A stretch of DNA of 7,498 nucleotides from Fibrobacter succinogenes (GTDB taxonomy: Bacteria; Fibrobacterota; Fibrobacteria; Fibrobacterales; CADBQJ01), in the NCBI GenBank assembly GCA_902796785.1, contig CADBQJ010000276.1, positions 1 to 7,498 on the forward strand. Direction: 5' to 3'. A program made the position numbers and the translations under genes. Under the pieces are notes generated by a model. That model was given only the letters and a program-made list of their open reading frames with translations, made no database searches and was not told the origin of the DNA. This document shows, piece by piece, positions 5,181-7,498 of the stretch. Numbering within the stretch: the stretch's first letter is position 1; each line of letters starts with the position of its first letter.

Positions 5181-5669
5181 CTATTGGAAGCTGAACTGCT
5201 GCGTTTCGGGACTGGCTTCGCCGTAGCCGTTGTTTCCTTCGGCGGCGGGAGCGTCCCAGATCTGGGGATCGGGCTGCGGCTGCGCCTCTTCCTGCGCGGG
5301 CTGCGCGGCTTCGGGCGCGGGAGCGGGAGCTTCCGCGGGGGCGGAGGCGCCGCCGAGGGCGTTTTCGAGACGGGTGGCGATGTCGCCGAGGCGGTTGTCG
5401 CGTTCCTCGACGGCGATCTGGGCCTCGAGGAGCTCGTCCTCCTTGGCCGCGAGCCTGGAGGCGATTTCGTCCTTTTCGGCGCGCAGCTCCTCGCAGCGGG
5501 AGCACCATTCGGCCGCTTCGGCCTGGAGCCGGGAGATCTCCTCCTGGTTCGCGCTTCCCAATTCGCCCACCTTGGCCTGGAGCGCGTCGCGCTCGGCCCT
5601 GGTCCGGTTCAGCTCCTCGATGAGGGCGGCGACGCGGTTGACGATTTCATCGATTTTCTGCGGGTCCAT
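5181..5669 (-). CDS. Coiled-coil protein in the ZapB position, with Pro/Ala-rich tail
   Basis: A 162-aa protein without a recognised catalytic domain. Residues 1-105 form a nearly continuous heptad-type coiled coil, starting MDPQKIDEIVNRVAALIEEL and rich in Glu, Arg, Leu and Ala. The start resembles small ZapB/DUF904 divisome coiled coils, which lie just upstream of zapA in several proteobacteria. From about 108 to 145 the chain is Pro/Ala/Glu/Gln-rich and probably disordered. It ends in a short polar/aromatic tail, ETQQFSFQ. Typical ZapB is only about 70-80 aa, so the longer coil and tail are unusual. A W-C-x-x-C motif (Trp55, Cys56, Cys59) interrupts the coil. No signal peptide or membrane segment is seen, so it is probably cytoplasmic. 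The ATG at 5669 has GGAGG four bases upstream. A ZapB-like role is inferred from context and coil; a generic structural protein is the alternative. Confidence 0.7.
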   Translation of the reverse strand: MDPQKIDEIVNRVAALIEELNRTRAERDALQAKVGELGSANQEEISRLQAEAAEWCSRCEELRAEKDEIASRLAAKEDELLEAQIAVEERDNRLGDIATRLENALGGASAPAEAPAPAPEAAQPAQEEAQPQPDPQIWDAPAAEGNNGYGEASPETQQFSFQ

Positions 5670-5698
5670 GGATCCTCCGGAAGCGCGCGGGCGCGGCG

Positions 5699-5726
5699 AA
5701 AAACGTTCCTATGGAAACAATAGGAA
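5699..5726 (-). terminator. Hairpin plus T-run after pheT
   Basis: On the - strand TTCCTAT (5726-5720), a 7-base loop and ATAGGAA (5712-5706) are followed by CG and five T bases (5703-5699). It lies in the 82-nt AT-rich spacer after the pheT stop. The stem is A/T-rich, so it may be a weak terminator that lets part of the transcription into the cell-division genes. It could also be an mRNA processing or regulatory stem. Confidence 0.4.
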
Positions 5727-5751
5727 AAAGCGCGCGTTTCGGCGGATTTTT

Positions 5752-7498
5752 TTACTTGCGGACTTCGATTCCCCCGAGGGCCTCGACCGCGGCGATGAAC
5801 TTCTCCTGCGCCTTGTTGACCTCGTCGTCGGTGAGCGATCCGGTCCGGCTCTGGTAGACGCTCTGGTAGAGCAGGTTGCGCTTGCCCTCCGGCACGCCCT
5901 TGCCGACGTAGCTGGAGACGAAGCGCAGGTCCACGCGGTTCGCCGCCTTGATGGCCGCGAGCTTTTCGAAGACCTCGGCCTGGTCGACGCGTTCGTGCAC
6001 GAGGAGCGAGATGTCGCGCGGGACCGCGCCGAAGCGCGAGAAGGGCGCGAAGAGCCGTTCGGGCAGCGCGGCTTCGGCGAGCATGTCGAAGTCGAGGTCG
6101 GCGACGACCGTCCGGAGCGCGTCGAACTCGAACTTCCCGCGCATCGCGGGATGGGCCTCGAAGAGCTCGCCGAGCAGGCGGCCGCCGAGGAAGAGCTCCG
6201 CGTGGCGGTGCGGATGCGCGTAGGGTCGCGCGGTCTTCGCGCGGCGGAACTCCACGTCGACGCCGAGTTCGCGGAAGAGGTTTTCGGCGATCCCCTTGAG
6301 GTCGAAGAAGTCGACCTGGCGGGGCTCGTCGCCGCCGCCCCATTCGCCCGCGGCGACCATCGCCAGGCGGTCGGACTCGACCACGCCGGGATCCTTCGCC
6401 GTGGGGGCGGCGCCGGAGGGGGCGAAGACGCGGGTCGCCTCGAAGAAGCGGACCGACGGCTCGCCGTTGCGGGCGTTCGCCGAGACGATCTGGAACATGC
6501 GCGGGATGGGCGAGGTGGACATCGCGCCCCAGTTCTCGCTGAGGGGGTTGAGCAGCTTCACCGCGACGCGGCGCGGGTCGTCTTCGGCGAAGACGGCGTC
6601 GAGGTTCGCCTGCGACTCGAAGCGGAGGCTGAGCCCTTCGTCCAGGCCGCTCGCCGCGAGGACGCGGCGGACGACGCGGCGGACCCGCTCGGCCTTGGGG
6701 AGCGGGACGTTCGAGAGGGCGAAGCTCGGGTAGTTCGTGGGGATCTTGTCGTAGCCCTCGAGCCGCGCGACCTCCTCGATGAGGTCGATCTCGCGTTCGA
6801 GGTCGGGGCGCCAGCCGGGGACTTCGAAGAGGACGGAGTCGCCGTCGCGCGACAGGACGCGCAGGCCGATCCCCTCGAGCAGCGACGCGGTCCGGTCGGC
6901 GCCGGGGTCGTAGCCGAGGATCGTCTTCACGCGCGAATGGCGCAGGGAGACCTTCAGGGGCTCGCGGCGGTGGCCTTCGGCGAAGACCTCGACGCTCCCC
7001 TCGCGGACCGTTCCGCCGCAGAGGGAGGCGAGCAGCGAGGCCGCGCGGCGGGACGCATAGTCCTGCGCGAGCGGGTCGACGCCGCGTTCGAAGCGGTAGG
7101 AGGAGTCGCTGGAGAGCCCGATCCGCTTGGCCTGGCGGCGGATCACGGCGGGCTCGAACCAGGCGGACTCGAGCGCGACGGAGGTCGTGGCGTCGGTCAC
7201 CTCGGTGTCCGCGCCGCCCATCACGCCGGCCGCGCAGGCGGGGACGTCGCCGTCGCAGATCAGCAGGTCTTCCGGACCGATCTTCCGGTCCTGGCCGTCG
7301 AGCGTGCGGAGGACCTCGCCGGCGCGGCCGCGGCGGGCGCGGAGCTTGCCGGAGGAGATCTTATCCGCGTCGAAGGCGTGGAGCGGCTGCCCGAGTTCCA
7401 TCAGCACGAAATTGGTGACGTCGACCACGTTGCTGATCGGGCGCAGCCCGACGGCGCGCAGCAGGCGCTGCATCCAGACCGGCGAGGGGCCGATCTTC
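5752..7498 (-). CDS. pheT: Phenylalanine--tRNA ligase beta subunit (N-terminal part outside window)
   Basis: The beta subunit of the (alpha-beta)2 enzyme that charges tRNA-Phe. It supports the PheS active site, binds tRNA and edits mischarged Tyr. The frame is open to the right edge (IGPSPVWMQRLLRAVGLRP), so the ATG at 7473 is internal and roughly 200 N-terminal residues are missing, including the EMAP/OB-type tRNA-binding domain if present. The B3/B4 editing domain shows QPLHAFD and VALESAWF, which hold the family's editing His and Glu, and then SSYRFERGVDP. B5 carries PGWRPDLEREIDLIEEVARLEGYDKIP. The catalytic-like core has NPLSENWGAMSTSPIP, and FFEATRVF follows. The last 95 residues or so are the FDX-ACB anticodon-binding domain (FSRFGAVPRDISLLV, then the GKRNLLYQSVYQS strand). 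It ends VRK-TAA. pheS would be expected just beyond the window. Confidence 0.97.
   Translation of the reverse strand, partial: KIGPSPVWMQRLLRAVGLRPISNVVDVTNFVLMELGQPLHAFDADKISSGKLRARRGRAGEVLRTLDGQDRKIGPEDLLICDGDVPACAAGVMGGADTEVTDATTSVALESAWFEPAVIRRQAKRIGLSSDSSYRFERGVDPLAQDYASRRAASLLASLCGGTVREGSVEVFAEGHRREPLKVSLRHSRVKTILGYDPGADRTASLLEGIGLRVLSRDGDSVLFEVPGWRPDLEREIDLIEEVARLEGYDKIPTNYPSFALSNVPLPKAERVRRVVRRVLAASGLDEGLSLRFESQANLDAVFAEDDPRRVAVKLLNPLSENWGAMSTSPIPRMFQIVSANARNGEPSVRFFEATRVFAPSGAAPTAKDPGVVESDRLAMVAAGEWGGGDEPRQVDFFDLKGIAENLFRELGVDVEFRRAKTARPYAHPHRHAELFLGGRLLGELFEAHPAMRGKFEFDALRTVVADLDFDMLAEAALPERLFAPFSRFGAVPRDISLLVHERVDQAEVFEKLAAIKAANRVDLRFVSSYVGKGVPEGKRNLLYQSVYQSRTGSLTDDEVNKAQEKFIAAVEALGGIEVRK

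Noticed and set aside
3313..5226. A 637-codon open frame on the + strand spanning ispA, 6S RNA and zapA in antisense
   Set aside because: It crosses several well-supported genes and an RNA gene, has biased composition and no recognisable domain. It is a GC-driven artefact.
5752..7473. pheT starting at the ATG at 7473
   Set aside because: The frame continues to the window edge with conserved PheT sequence (IGPSPVW) before that ATG, so it is internal.

Overview
The window is a gene-dense, roughly 65-70% GC stretch of a bacterial chromosome made up almost entirely of core housekeeping genes. No mobile element, CRISPR array, prophage or tRNA gene was seen. The organism cannot be named from this evidence. 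Gram-negative-style gene pairings (zapA next to 6S RNA, dxs with ispA) and sequence style suggest a high-GC member of the PVC group (Verrucomicrobiota/Kiritimatiellota/Lentisphaerota) or a similar lineage. That placement is a low-confidence inference.

Layout. On the + strand, the 3' end of dnaX (DNA polymerase III tau subunit) enters from the left edge and overlaps ybaB/ebfC by 68 nt. A 31-nt gap with GC-rich inverted repeats (793-830) separates this pair from everything to the right, which is on the - strand. Read in the direction of transcription, from the right edge leftwards, the order is: pheT (5' part missing) - an 82-nt AT-rich spacer with a hairpin and T-run - a coiled-coil gene in the ZapB position - zapA - a 6S RNA gene (ssrS) - ispA-type prenyl synthase - SpoU/TrmH-family RNA 2'-O-methyltransferase - dxs.

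The main find outside the protein-coding genes is the 6S RNA at about 4667-4835 (-). It fills most of the only large intergenic gap. It has a 17-bp closing helix, the characteristic apical CTCGG/CCGAG hairpin, a CCCG/CGGG helix beside the central bubble, a small hairpin on the 3' side of the bubble, and a T-rich 3' flank. Its 5' end abuts the zapA stop codon, and a plausible sigma70-type promoter lies inside the zapA coding end.

How the genes work together. The right half joins translation (PheT) to divisome assembly (a ZapB-like coiled coil and ZapA, an FtsZ-bundling protein), followed by a global RNA polymerase regulator (6S RNA). The left - strand half is an isoprenoid cluster. Dxs makes DXP for the MEP pathway and IspA condenses the C5 products into FPP or GGPP, with an RNA methyltransferase between the two genes. 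Close spacing (16 nt and 4 nt) supports one transcript for ispA-methyltransferase-dxs. The dnaX-ybaB pair is a classic DNA replication/nucleoid-associated unit, but recR, often the third gene, is not there. I see no evidence for a wholly new system. The most distinctive points are the 6S RNA setting and the unusual coiled-coil protein.
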